The notes under the pieces were generated by a model. It searched no databases and was not told the DNA's origin. It worked only from the letters and a program-made list of their open reading frames with translations. From assembly GCF_900169485.1 (NCBI RefSeq), contig NZ_LT821227.1:1302001-1366000 (forward strand): a stretch of 64,000 nucleotides of DNA, given 5' to 3'. Shown here in pieces: positions 55,613 through 64,000 of this stretch. The DNA comes from Phoenicibacter congonensis (lineage in GTDB: Bacteria > Actinomycetota > Coriobacteriia > Coriobacteriales > Eggerthellaceae). Position 1 is the stretch's first letter; every line of letters begins with the position of its first letter. The position numbers and the translations under genes were made by a program.

Positions 55613-56149
55613 CATGTCTGACACCAGTGCGTTATGTCTGACCCCATTGAAAAAGCTGGGGCAAACACAAAGAAAAGCACGAGTAGAAAAGGGCCACATA
55701 AACGAATGACAGATATTTAAATCCATGTCTGGCACCAATATCACATGTCTGACCCCAGTGTAAATTGCCTAACGCGTGATGTCTGAAACCAGTGCGTTAT
55801 GTCTGACCCCATTGAAAAAGCTGGGGCAAACACAAAGAAAAGCACGAGTAGAAAAGGGCCACATAAACGAATGACAGATATTTAAATCCATGTCTGGCAC
55901 CAATATCACATGTCTGACCCCAGTGTAAATTGCCTAACGCGTGATGTCTGACACCAGTGCGTTATGTCTGACCCCATTGAAAAAGCTGGGGCAAACACAA
56001 AGAAAAGCACGGGTAGAAAAGTGCCACATAAACGAATGACAGATATTTAAATCCATCTCTGGCACCAATATCACATGTCTGGCACCAGTGTAAATTGCCT
56101 AAGGTGTGATGTCTGACACCAGTGCGTTATGTCTGACACCAGTGTAAAA
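55613..56149 (+). repeat. REP-like cluster F: 165-bp tandem array
   Basis: Three full units and a partial fourth with an exact 165-bp period (the GCGTTATGTCTG block starts at 55629, 55794, 55959 and 56124). Each unit holds four REP-like motifs and a ~95-base unique part containing AAAGCTGGGGCAAACACAAA. Units 1 and 2 are almost identical and unit 3 has a few substitutions, so the duplication is recent. Confidence 0.93.
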
Positions 56150-56298
56150 AGAAGTCATATAAAGGCAATTGCTGAACAACTAAAGGTTATTATGCATGGC
56201 TAAAATCCAAAAAAGCATGAGCGATGTGTGCCCACTGTAATTATCCGCAGATGCGAGGCAAACATTTCCTTTGAGAAACAGTACTTGAAACTTGATAC

Positions 56299-58413
56299 TC
56301 AGAGCTTATTATTGTGAGGTTTCAATAGAGGTGTTGTGTTTTTTGCAGATAGCGCAATTGTAGAAAGGTTATGCAAGGTAGCCGCTTTTTCAGGAGTGAG
56401 AATTCCAGCAAGTCCAAGAAGAATCAGCATGGTGTTAAACCAAATAATGAAATTGTAAGAGCTCTTTACCCTGTTGGTTAGGGCAACCGAAAGCTTTCGC
56501 AATTCTATTAGTGGTTTCAAACTTGTGTCGAGAACGCTCACATCTGCAACGCTTCTAGCGATGTCACTAGCGTCACTCATAGCAATGGAAACATCAGCAC
56601 AAGCGAGAGCTGGTGAGTCATTTATACCGTCCCCAACAAATGCAACTACATGCCCCTCTTCCTTCATTCTTTGTACATACGATGACTTTTCTTCAGGCAG
56701 AACTTGAGAATAGTAGTCATCAAGATTTAATTCCGAAGCTACTTTTTTAGCACAGTTCTCACTGTCTCCAGTGAGCATTACTATGCGGGCAAAACCTAAG
56801 TCGCGCAATGTGCTTACGACTTCAAAGGCCTCTTCTCGAATTGGGTCCTCGACAATGATTGCGCCTTCCAAAACACCATCAATTGCCATATAAACCACTG
56901 AGCCGGCATCGTTTTTCTCAGCGATCTTCGAATCAAGATTTTGTGGCTTTTCCACCAATTCGTCTTCGAACACAAAATGAGCGCTTCCGAGAACAACGCG
57001 TCTACCATTCACAGCCGAAACAATTCCGTGTGCAACGATATATTCGACATGATTATGGAGTTCCTCTTTGTGCTGTAGATTCCTCTCGTCTGCGGCACGA
57101 CAAATTGCGCGGGCCATCGAGTGAGGATAATGCTCCTCGAGACATGCAGCAATCCTCAAAATGTCGTCTTCCGAATAATCCCCCAAAGAGACAACACTGT
57201 GAACTTCAGGTTTTGCATTTGTCAAGGTCCCAGTTTTATCAAAAACAATGGTATCAGCCGCAGCGAATGCCTCGAGAAATTTTCCACCCTTAGCAACTAT
57301 ATTGTGATTTGTCGCTTCTCGCATTGCACTCATGACAGCAATTGGAGTCGACAATTTTATTGCACAAGAATAGTCAACCATCAACACGCTCAAAGCACGC
57401 TGAACGCTGCGAGTTAAGAATAAATCAGCTAAGAAAAGGCCGAGCGAAAGAGGAACAACGCTATCAGCCAACTTTTCTGCTTTGCTCTGAGCTAACGATT
57501 TTGTCGATTGAGAATTATCGACAAGATCAACAATAGAATCAATCCTAGACTGCCCAACTTTAGAAGTTGTCTGCACAACAATCAATCCTTCTTCAACAAC
57601 TGTTCCAGCGTGTACAGAATTACCCAAAGTTTTTGGAACAAGCTCGCTTTCTCCAGTCATTGTAGCTTCGTTCAATTCGGCCAATCCAGAAACAACAAAA
57701 CCATCAATAGGCACGACAGAACCAGCGCGAACCCGAATCTTGTCCCCAATTTGGATGCTTTCTATCGGAACTTCGATTTCTTGCTCATTTTCCTGGACAA
57801 GCCAAACTTTTTCAACACAAATAGACAGATTTTGACGCAGTGCATTTCGAGTCCGCGCATGAGTATAATCAGCAAGAATGTCCGAGATTCCAAGCAAAAA
57901 CATTACCTGACCAGCGGTTTCAACATGGCCTGATATGAGAGCAGTAGTGATTGCCGTAGCATCAAGCATCTCAACTGTCAGCTTTCGCTTTTTAAAAGCC
58001 CTAATTCCTTCTTTTATATAGGATAGCGAATTAAACAATGTCCATGCCAACCTCAATTTATATGGAAGGAAAATTTTCTTGAAATAACGAATTGCAACCG
58101 TTCGCGCCAAACTGAATATAAACGCATTATTTATTGCCGCTAAATCACATGTCACATCCTCTGGATTTTCAGGAAGACACTCAGAATCGAGAGAGCTTAT
58201 GTAATCGAGTATCTTTTGACGCGTTTGTTGAGGCCGAATCTTTGAGTACTCAACAAGAACAGAACCGTTAGCAACACGAACAACAACAGACGAAACATCA
58301 TCAATTTGAAGCAACTCGCAAGCTACGCCACGGGCCTGGATGTCGTTAAACACCCATTTGCCCGCACGAAGCCTGAGCCTCCCCGGCTCATCATATGCAA
58401 TTCTGTAAAACAC
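56299..58413 (-). CDS. P1B-type heavy-metal ATPase lacking the CPC motif
   Basis: A 704-residue cation pump: actuator loop MTGESELVP, phosphorylation site FDKTGTLTN with Asp392, nucleotide-binding region with HYPHSMARAI, and hinge MLTGDS and GDGINDSPALACADV. The first ~85 residues resemble a degenerate heavy-metal-associated domain with no CxxC. In membrane helix 6 the usual CPC/SPC metal site is replaced by DYSCAIKLSTPIAV, with a single Cys350. The protein is close in plan to CtpC-like pumps proposed for Mn or Zn, so export of one of these is the best guess. The start is GTG at 58413, 9 bases after the stop codon of a small membrane protein that is probably its partner. Confidence 0.87.
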   Translation of the reverse strand: MFYRIAYDEPGRLRLRAGKWVFNDIQARGVACELLQIDDVSSVVVRVANGSVLVEYSKIRPQQTRQKILDYISSLDSECLPENPEDVTCDLAAINNAFIFSLARTVAIRYFKKIFLPYKLRLAWTLFNSLSYIKEGIRAFKKRKLTVEMLDATAITTALISGHVETAGQVMFLLGISDILADYTHARTRNALRQNLSICVEKVWLVQENEQEIEVPIESIQIGDKIRVRAGSVVPIDGFVVSGLAELNEATMTGESELVPKTLGNSVHAGTVVEEGLIVVQTTSKVGQSRIDSIVDLVDNSQSTKSLAQSKAEKLADSVVPLSLGLFLADLFLTRSVQRALSVLMVDYSCAIKLSTPIAVMSAMREATNHNIVAKGGKFLEAFAAADTIVFDKTGTLTNAKPEVHSVVSLGDYSEDDILRIAACLEEHYPHSMARAICRAADERNLQHKEELHNHVEYIVAHGIVSAVNGRRVVLGSAHFVFEDELVEKPQNLDSKIAEKNDAGSVVYMAIDGVLEGAIIVEDPIREEAFEVVSTLRDLGFARIVMLTGDSENCAKKVASELNLDDYYSQVLPEEKSSYVQRMKEEGHVVAFVGDGINDSPALACADVSIAMSDASDIARSVADVSVLDTSLKPLIELRKLSVALTNRVKSSYNFIIWFNTMLILLGLAGILTPEKAATLHNLSTIALSAKNTTPLLKPHNNKL

Positions 58414-58422
58414 GAATTTTTG

Positions 58423-58752
58423 TTACTCGGAAACCTTCTCAGAGTCCGCAGAAGATTTCGTAAATTCTTTTTCAACTTCTTCGCGAACGCGCTTCTCGAT
58501 TTCTGCTTTCATTTCAGCCTCTGCAGTAATCCTCTTCGCTTCTTCTCGAGCATCAGCAGTTAGATCCTCTGCGTCATCTTTAATTGACTGCACCGCCTCA
58601 GAAACGTTGTCTTTCAAAATCATTCCCTGCGCGGTGGCTTTAACAAGGCCGTTTCTTACGCATTCAGTCCTTGAAAGACCAGCTACAACGGCAGCTGCTG
58701 CCAAGCCGCCAACAAAACACCAAGCTTCTTTACAATGTGACACGAATTTCAT
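58423..58752 (-). CDS. DUF6110/PacL-like small membrane protein next to the metal ATPase
   Basis: A 109-residue protein: N-terminal membrane segment WCFVGGLAAAAVVAGL, a conserved-looking VRNGLVKATAQGMILKDN block, then a long acidic, Ala/Glu-rich helix (residues ~60-100) with coiled-coil character. Layout and neighbourhood resemble the PacL (DUF1490) proteins that form scaffolds for mycobacterial CtpC-type P1B ATPases. The metal-binding C-terminal DLHD-type motif described for PacL is absent; the tail is SSADSEKVSE. GAAAGGA precedes the ATG. I am fairly sure of the gene, less sure of the family name. Confidence 0.75.
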   Translation of the reverse strand: MKFVSHCKEAWCFVGGLAAAAVVAGLSRTECVRNGLVKATAQGMILKDNVSEAVQSIKDDAEDLTADAREEAKRITAEAEMKAEIEKRVREEVEKEFTKSSADSEKVSE

Positions 58753-58876
58753 TTTCGTCCTTTCAGTTAGTCATAACTAATCGATATTCCTATTAAAACA
58801 TACTTTCACATATACGGATAAAAATCGCGAACAATAAACACTTCCGAAACATTAATTCGCCAATATTTACTAAAAA

Positions 58877-59662
58877 CATGTCTGGCACCAGTGTTTTATG
58901 TCTGGCACCAGTGTTGCAAGTCTGGCACCAATGCAAGAGGCGCTGGAAATTATTTCAGTACTTGTCGCTAATTATGTCTGGCACCAGCGATTTATGTCTG
59001 GCACCAATGCTACAAGTCTGACACCAGAGTCGCAAGTCTGGCACCAATGCAAGAGGCGCTGGAAATTATTTCAGTACTTGTCGCAAATTATGTCTGGCAC
59101 CAGTTATTTACGTCTGGCACCAATGCTGGAAGTCTGACAAAAATATACAGGGAGAAATGGTTCTCTGCAAGATTAACAGAGCACGGTTGATTTCATGTCT
59201 GGCACCAATGCTGCAAGTCTGGCACCAGTGTTGCAAGTCTGACACCAATGCAAGAAGCTGGAAATTATTACAGTAGTTGTCGCAAATTATGTCTGGCACC
59301 AGCGATTTATGTCTGGCACCAGCGATTTATGTCTGCCACCAATAATTTATATCTGGCACCAATGCTGCAAGTCTGACACCAGAGTCGCAAGTCTGGCACC
59401 AATGCAAGAGGCGCTGGAAATTATTACAGTAGTTGTCGCAAATTATGTCTGGTACCAGCGATTTATGTCAGCCACCAATAATTTATGTCTGGCACCAGTG
59501 CTGGAAGTCTGACAGAAATATACAGGGTGAAATGGTTCTCTGCAAGATTAACAGAGCACGGTTGATTTCATGTCTGGCACCAATGCAAGAGGCGCTGGAA
59601 ATTATTTCAGTACTTGTCGCAAATTATGTCTGGCACCAGTTATTTATGTCTGGCACCAGCAC
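58877..59662 (+). repeat. REP-like cluster G: dense composite array
   Basis: About 26 motifs in 790 bases, all in direct orientation. They alternate with two kinds of filler: a GCTGGAAATTATTTCAGTAC-type block at ~58942, 59057, 59267, 59415 and 59596, and an ATACAGGGAGAAATGGTTCT-type block at ~59146 and 59518. Neighbouring motifs are often exactly 20 bases apart. It lies between the DUF6110 gene and the 3' end of serA. Confidence 0.93.
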
Positions 59663-59670
59663 TAAGAAAT

Positions 59671-61248
59671 CTATAAATTTATTCTGAAGAGATTTTTCAA
59701 GTTTATGCGGTCTTGGAACTCATCAATTATATCGTCAGGAATTTCTTCTCCCACATTTACATAGACAAGAGCAGTTGAATAGTCTTCCGAAGTGGCAATC
59801 TGCATTGTCGAGATGTTTATGTCGTGATTTCCTAAGATGGTGCCGATAATTCCACAAACACCAGGCATGTCGTCATATTCAAATACAAGAGCATTTTTTG
59901 TCGGAGCAACATCAATCTTGTAATCTAGAATGGAAGTTATTCGTGGCAGTTTCTCTGTCCCAAAAACTGTGGAAGCAATGCGAATTCCATCAGCGTCAAT
60001 TTCAATTCCAGCCGCATATTCGTCGGCAATATCGGTTTTGGCACACTCGATGTTGACACCATGACGATTAGCATAGCGCTTTGCTTCGAGCATGGTTGCA
60101 CATTGTGCACGTTTAGAAGCTAGCATGCCCTCCAAAACGCTTGCCACCAAAGCGGTCGGATCAAGTTCCGCTAAATTGCCCATCATTTTAACTTTCACAT
60201 TGCGAGGAACCGATCCCTTAATTTGGCTAACCATCCTGCCAAGCATGTTGGCTGCAGGAATAAAAGGTGCAACGTGACGAGACATTTCGGCACCAGAGCC
60301 AGTCGCTGTCAGAGCAGTGGGCACGAGCGACCCTTCAAGTCCAGCCCAAACATAGTCAGCGATCTGCACTCCACTTCTCACCTGCGCTTCTTTTGTTAAA
60401 GCAGAAATGTGAGGTGTCAAGACGGCATTCTCAAGAGAATGCAGAGGAGAATCGTGACATGGCTCATCATCAAAAACATCCACACCACATGCAGCGATTT
60501 TTCTCGCGGCAACAAAGTCAGACAAAGACTTCATATCAATAATTGCGGGACGCGAAGTGTTTACGAAAATCACGCCAGTCTTCATCTTTGAAAATTCTTC
60601 AGGTCCAAACATTCCCTCAGTAGTTTTAGTCACAGGCAAATGAATTGAAATAAAATCAGCTTGCTCCAAAATAGAATCGAGGTCGTTAATTAAAGTAACG
60701 CCAAGTTGAGTGGCACGTTCTGGATTGCAATAAGGGTCATATGCAAAGACACGCATTCCAAATGCGGAGGCGCGCTCGGCAACCATACCACCAACGCGAC
60801 CTAGCCCAAACAGTGCAATCGTTTTTGCATAAAGCTCAACTCCTTTAAACTTTTCACGATTCCACTTTGCTTCGTGCATCGATTGGTTAGCCTGAGGAAC
60901 TTTGCGTGCGCAAGAAAGAAGCAATGCAAAAGTGTGCTCTGCTGCAGATACAATGTTAGAAGTTGGCGCATTGCAAACAATAATGTCTAAATCGTTGGCA
61001 GCCTCAATGTCGATGTTGTCGGTTGTAACACCTGCACGACCCACAACTTTTAGCTTTTTTCCCGCGCGAAGAAGCGCGCGATTAACGCTAGTCGCACTTC
61101 TAACTATTAGTGCATCATAATCACCGATAATCTCCTTTAACGAAGCATCATCAAGGTTAAGCCGAACGTCAACTTCATACCCTTTCGATTTAAGCGAATC
61201 GAGACCTTCTTGAGCTATCACTTCCGTAACTAAAATTTTTGCTGGCAT
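59671..61248 (-). CDS. serA: D-3-phosphoglycerate dehydrogenase
   Basis: First enzyme of serine synthesis; oxidises 3-phosphoglycerate with NAD. At 525 residues it is the long form. The catalytic/NAD domain has ALFGLGRVGGMVAERA and active-site Arg, Glu and His regions (VRSATSVNR, VFDDEP, LTPHISALT). An intervening ASB domain (~320-445) and a C-terminal ACT domain (~455-525, DDMPGVCGIIGTILGNHDIN) follow. ACT domains usually confer serine feedback control. AAAGGA lies 6 bases before the ATG. It is downstream of serC, with a terminator-like stem between. Its stop codon is 9 bases from a REP-like motif. Confidence 0.96.
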   Translation of the reverse strand: MPAKILVTEVIAQEGLDSLKSKGYEVDVRLNLDDASLKEIIGDYDALIVRSATSVNRALLRAGKKLKVVGRAGVTTDNIDIEAANDLDIIVCNAPTSNIVSAAEHTFALLLSCARKVPQANQSMHEAKWNREKFKGVELYAKTIALFGLGRVGGMVAERASAFGMRVFAYDPYCNPERATQLGVTLINDLDSILEQADFISIHLPVTKTTEGMFGPEEFSKMKTGVIFVNTSRPAIIDMKSLSDFVAARKIAACGVDVFDDEPCHDSPLHSLENAVLTPHISALTKEAQVRSGVQIADYVWAGLEGSLVPTALTATGSGAEMSRHVAPFIPAANMLGRMVSQIKGSVPRNVKVKMMGNLAELDPTALVASVLEGMLASKRAQCATMLEAKRYANRHGVNIECAKTDIADEYAAGIEIDADGIRIASTVFGTEKLPRITSILDYKIDVAPTKNALVFEYDDMPGVCGIIGTILGNHDINISTMQIATSEDYSTALVYVNVGEEIPDDIIDEFQDRINLKNLFRINL

Positions 61249-61326
61249 AAAAGTCCTTTATCAATGGCTTGCTACACTGGAACCTCATCGAAAAAATACA
61301 ACATAAAAAGTGTCGTAAAAGTAAAA

Positions 61327-61357
61327 GGAAGCCTTAGTTGCACTAGCCAAGGCTTCC
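61327..61357 (-). terminator. Terminator-like stem between serC and serA
   Basis: GGAAGCCTT / AAGGCTTCC stem with a 13-base loop, followed on the minus strand by TTTTACTTTTAC. It lies after the serC stop codon and ~80 bases before serA, so serA may have its own promoter or receive partial readthrough. Confidence 0.75.
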
Positions 61358-61368
61358 CAGTGAATTAA

Positions 61369-62451
61369 TTAAGCGTTTTCTTTTTCGAATTTTTCCATAA
61401 AGTCAACGAGCGCCTGCACGCCTTCCTCAGGCATAGCGTTGTAAATACTAGCGCGCATTCCGCCCACCGATCTGTGTCCTTTTAGCGATTTCAGTCCTGC
61501 TGCTGCAGATTCAGCAACGAACTTTGCATCAAGATCAGCATCGCCTGTAACAAAAGGAACATTCATCAAAGAACGAGACTCCTTTTGAACAGCCGCTTTA
61601 AACATCTTGCTTTGGTCAAGATAATCGTAAAGAACCTTAGCTTTTCTTTCGTTTATTTCCTTGATTTTCTCAAGACCGCCCAGTTGCTTTAGCCATTTAA
61701 AGGTGAGTCCGCACATATAAATTCCCCAGCAATTTGGAGTGTTCATAAGGCTGCCAGCGTCGGCGTTCTTTTTGTAATTCAAAATCGAAGGTGTTCCAGG
61801 GAGCACCTCTTCAGTTACCAAATCATCTCTCACAATCACAATTGCAAGACCTGCTGGTCCAATGTTTTTCTGCACTCCACCGTAAAGAAGCCCATATTTT
61901 GACACGTCGTGAGGCTCGCTCAAAAACATTGAGGAAACATCAGAAACTAGAGGAATGTTTCCAGTGTCTGGAAGCTCAGGGAACTTGCAGCCATAAACCG
62001 TTTCATTTTCACAAATGTAGACATAATCAGCGTCTTTATCAAACTTCAACCCCTTAATGTCTGGAATAGCAGTGTAGTTGTTGTCCTCCGAAGATGCAAC
62101 AACATTTACGTCACCATACATCTTTGCCTCAGTCAAAGCTTTCTTAGACCAATTTCCAGTCTGCAGATAATCAGCCTTTCCGTTTTTCATGAGATTCATT
62201 GGAATTGCTGCAAATTGTGCAGTTGCGCCACCCTGCATGAAAATCACGCGATAATTGTCAGGCATATGGAGCAATTCGCGAAGATCGGCTTCTGTTGTTT
62301 CAATGATTGATGCAAAATCTTTTGAGCGGTGCGACATCTCCATCACGCTCATTCCGCAACCTTTATAATCAACTAAATCTTTTTGAGCTTCTTCCAAAAC
62401 ACTTAATGGGAGATTTGCTGGACCTGCTGAAAAATTGAAGACACGTGTCAT
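61369..62451 (-). CDS. serC: Phosphoserine aminotransferase
   Basis: Second step of serine synthesis (also pyridoxal phosphate synthesis in some bacteria); PLP enzyme of 360 residues, normal length. It starts RVFNFSAGPANLPLSVLEEA. The PLP lysine lies in YGGVQKNIGPAGLAI, with EMSHRSKDF and DVSSMFLSEP around the phosphate and cofactor. GGAG lies 7 bases before the ATG. Together with serA it gives the two dedicated steps; serB is not in the window. Confidence 0.96.
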   Translation of the reverse strand: MTRVFNFSAGPANLPLSVLEEAQKDLVDYKGCGMSVMEMSHRSKDFASIIETTEADLRELLHMPDNYRVIFMQGGATAQFAAIPMNLMKNGKADYLQTGNWSKKALTEAKMYGDVNVVASSEDNNYTAIPDIKGLKFDKDADYVYICENETVYGCKFPELPDTGNIPLVSDVSSMFLSEPHDVSKYGLLYGGVQKNIGPAGLAIVIVRDDLVTEEVLPGTPSILNYKKNADAGSLMNTPNCWGIYMCGLTFKWLKQLGGLEKIKEINERKAKVLYDYLDQSKMFKAAVQKESRSLMNVPFVTGDADLDAKFVAESAAAGLKSLKGHRSVGGMRASIYNAMPEEGVQALVDFMEKFEKENA

Positions 62452-62513
62452 CTTTGAGCTCCTAACTCGAAAAGTATTAACTTCTATCAGTGTATAACAA
62501 TGAAATTGAGGTG

Positions 62514-63392
62514 CTAGCCAATACTGGCTAAGAACCTGTTTTTACCCGCTAAATCTTTCATAATCGTAACTTTTCGCAAACCCTGCGACTCAGCAAATTG
62601 TTTAGCTTCCTCAAGGCAAGTCTCATGAAGTTCGAAAAGTAACAAACCACCCTCCTCAAGAAGCAACTTTGAGCCCAAAACAATTTCTCGGAAGACATCA
62701 AGCCCATCTTCACCGCCATCAAGAGCAATTTCAGGTTCAAAATCGCGAATTCTGTTCGGAAGTTTTTTAACAATCTCACTTGGAATATAGGGTGGATTGC
62801 TAACAATTGCGGAAAAATGATTGCGTGAGTGCTGAAAGTATTCAAAATTGTCAAGACAAGAACAGTGTTCGAAATAAATCTTGTCACTCACTTCATATTT
62901 CTGCGCATTTTCACGTGCTACATTTAGAGCAGCTGATGAAACATCGGTTGCATAAACTGTGCAATCCTTGATTTCTGTTGCAAAAGAAACAGCAAGGGCG
63001 CCACTGCCAGTTCCAACGTCAGCGATTAGCGGCTGCGTTATGCCATTTTTCTTTAGATAAAACGCCACTATGTCAACCATCATTTCAGTTTCTGGACGCG
63101 GAATTAACACATTAGGATTAACAGTTAGGTCCAGAAAGCGAAACGGCGCGTGCCTAACCACATATTGAATAGGCTCACCAGCTGCTACACGGTCACAAAT
63201 CTCGTCAATAGCGTCGCATTCTTGCAAAGTGAGCATTGGTTTTTTAACAACCGACTTTGCATAGGACATGCCTGTAACTTCGCTAATAGCCAGACGAGCT
63301 AAATTTGCGGCATTCTCAACATGGTAGAAGTTAAAAAAATCAGTAATGTATTCTTCAACTAACTTTATAGATGTCGGTTGATCGTTTTTCAA
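62514..63392 (-). CDS. prmC: Peptide chain release factor N5-glutamine methyltransferase
   Basis: Methylates the Gln of the GGQ motif in release factors 1 and 2. At 292 residues it has an N-terminal helical substrate-binding domain and a SAM-binding core, with VADVGTGSGALAVSFA and the catalytic SNPPYIPSEI. It is just downstream of prfA, its substrate, the classic arrangement. The frame begins at a TTG at 63392 and no strong ribosome binding site was found, so the exact start is uncertain. Confidence 0.93.
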   Translation of the reverse strand: MKNDQPTSIKLVEEYITDFFNFYHVENAANLARLAISEVTGMSYAKSVVKKPMLTLQECDAIDEICDRVAAGEPIQYVVRHAPFRFLDLTVNPNVLIPRPETEMMVDIVAFYLKKNGITQPLIADVGTGSGALAVSFATEIKDCTVYATDVSSAALNVARENAQKYEVSDKIYFEHCSCLDNFEYFQHSRNHFSAIVSNPPYIPSEIVKKLPNRIRDFEPEIALDGGEDGLDVFREIVLGSKLLLEEGGLLLFELHETCLEEAKQFAESQGLRKVTIMKDLAGKNRFLASIG

Positions 63393-63529
63393 AATTAAAA
63401 TCGCTCACTTCTCTTCAAAAATATAAAGAAACAGGCAAAAAACAGTGCATTAAAAAAACATAAATAAACATGAATGATGTGCAGATGCTAGCAAGCCACA
63501 AAAAATTTTTTTCCAAAAATGTTTTTGCT

Positions 63530-64000
63530 TTACACAGCTTCTTCGAGTTTTTGTGCTCTATCGGCAGCTTGAAGAGCGTTTATCATGTCAATCAATTTGT
63601 CGCCAAGCAAAACACCATTGTAGGTCATGGAAACGCCAATTCGATGGTCGGTCACGCGATCTTGAGGTCCATTATATGTGCGAATCTTTTCCGCTCGGTC
63701 GCCGCTCCCAATTTGTGCAAGACGTTTTGCCCCCTCTTCAGCCTGTTGGTCTGCAAGCATTTTTTCATATAACCTAGCACGCAAAACTGACATAGCTGCA
63801 ATTTTGTTCTGAAGCTGAGACTTCTGGTCTTGAGACTGAACAACAAGACCGGTTGGAAGGTGAGTTATGCGAACGGCTGAGTCAGTCGTGTTAACACACT
63901 GACCACCAGGGCCGCCAGCACGGAAAACATCAATTCTTAAATCACCTTCGTTTATTTCGACTTCAACTTCGTCGGCTTCAGGCAAAACCGCAACAGTGGC
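63530..64000 (-). CDS. prfA: Peptide chain release factor 1, C-terminal part (runs off the window)
   Basis: The last ~156 residues of RF1, which reads UAA and UAG stop codons. It contains the catalytic GGQ loop ([20 protein letters not shown]) that promotes peptide release and ends in [20 protein letters not shown]. The upstream residues ATVAV at the window edge continue in frame. The stop-codon-recognition domain lies outside the window. The prmC gene follows after ~140 bases. Confidence 0.96.
   Translation of the reverse strand, partial: ATVAVLPEADEVEVEINEGDLRIDVFRAGGPGGQCVNTTDSAVRITHLPTGLVVQSQDQKSQLQNKIAAMSVLRARLYEKMLADQQAEEGAKRLAQIGSGDRAEKIRTYNGPQDRVTDHRIGVSMTYNGVLLGDKLIDMINALQAADRAQKLEEAV

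Noticed and set aside
55541-55744. N-terminal extension of the AGCS symporter
   Set aside because: The extra codons translate REP-like repeat DNA; a strong ribosome binding site precedes the ATG at 55540.
58877-59662. CRISPR array
   Set aside because: The repeats are only ~16 bases and tolerate many changes, intervals are irregular and themselves repeated, and no cas genes are present.
58898-59687. Small plus-strand frames of 63-84 codons in the repeat array
   Set aside because: They are translations of the repeated motif (recurring VWHQ, SGT) without start signals.

Overview
The window looks like a stretch of chromosome from a low-GC member of the class Coriobacteriia (Actinomycetota), most probably family Atopobiaceae (Atopobium/Fannyhessea-like). 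The basis is my reading of the 16S rRNA, the base composition and the gene set; no database search was possible. Most genes lie on the minus strand. Two nearly identical rRNA operons (16S-23S-5S, no tRNA in the spacer) are both on the minus strand, about 11.5 kb apart.

Layout. 1-2.2 kb: 5' part of hisD and an unusual hisZ-hisG fusion. 2.3-8.2 kb: rRNA operon copy 1. 8.3-13.7 kb: a small YbjQ-family gene, then a Bce-like peptide-sensing/resistance module (two ABC genes plus histidine kinase and response regulator) held between the two rRNA repeats. 13.85-19.7 kb: rRNA operon copy 2. 19.9-30.2 kb: housekeeping genes: tyrS, a decayed sortase C gene, a phosphohexomutase, a tandem rhodanese lipoprotein, the last steps of queuosine synthesis (tgt, queH, queA), tRNA-Pro, tRNA-Gly and argS. 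30.3-37.7 kb: an iron-type ABC importer, tRNA-Arg, a BASS-family transporter, a small Cys-rich protein and a low-molecular-weight tyrosine phosphatase.

37.7-43.3 kb is a mosaic of foreign pieces. It holds a GC-rich acyltransferase gene, a 69-bp inverted repeat, a truncated MFS transporter, an hsdM gene truncated at both ends, an internal hsdR piece on the opposite strand, the 3' part of an mmcQ/yjbR gene, then an apparently intact PD-(D/E)XK-like protein and a small unknown protein. 43.5-46.4 kb encodes a membrane Hanks-type kinase paired with an HTH protein, and a membrane protein.

The most interesting signal is at 46.5-59.7 kb. By eye there are about seventy copies of a short motif close to TGTCTGGCACCAGTG (variants TCTGACACCA and TCTGACCCCA). 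All are in the same orientation, almost all lie between genes, and some are amplified into higher-order tandem arrays (165-bp units at 55.6-56.1 kb; composite units at 58.9-59.7 kb). A single Y1/HUH transposase of the RAYT type sits inside this field at 48.7-49.5 kb. I read this as a RAYT with its REP-like repeat family that has expanded in this part of the chromosome. The genes between the repeats look ordinary and intact: an AlkA-type glycosylase, a stand-alone riboflavin kinase, an FtsX-type ABC pair, an AGCS amino-acid symporter, and a P1B-type metal ATPase with a PacL-like small partner. The window closes with serA, serC, prmC and the 3' part of prfA.
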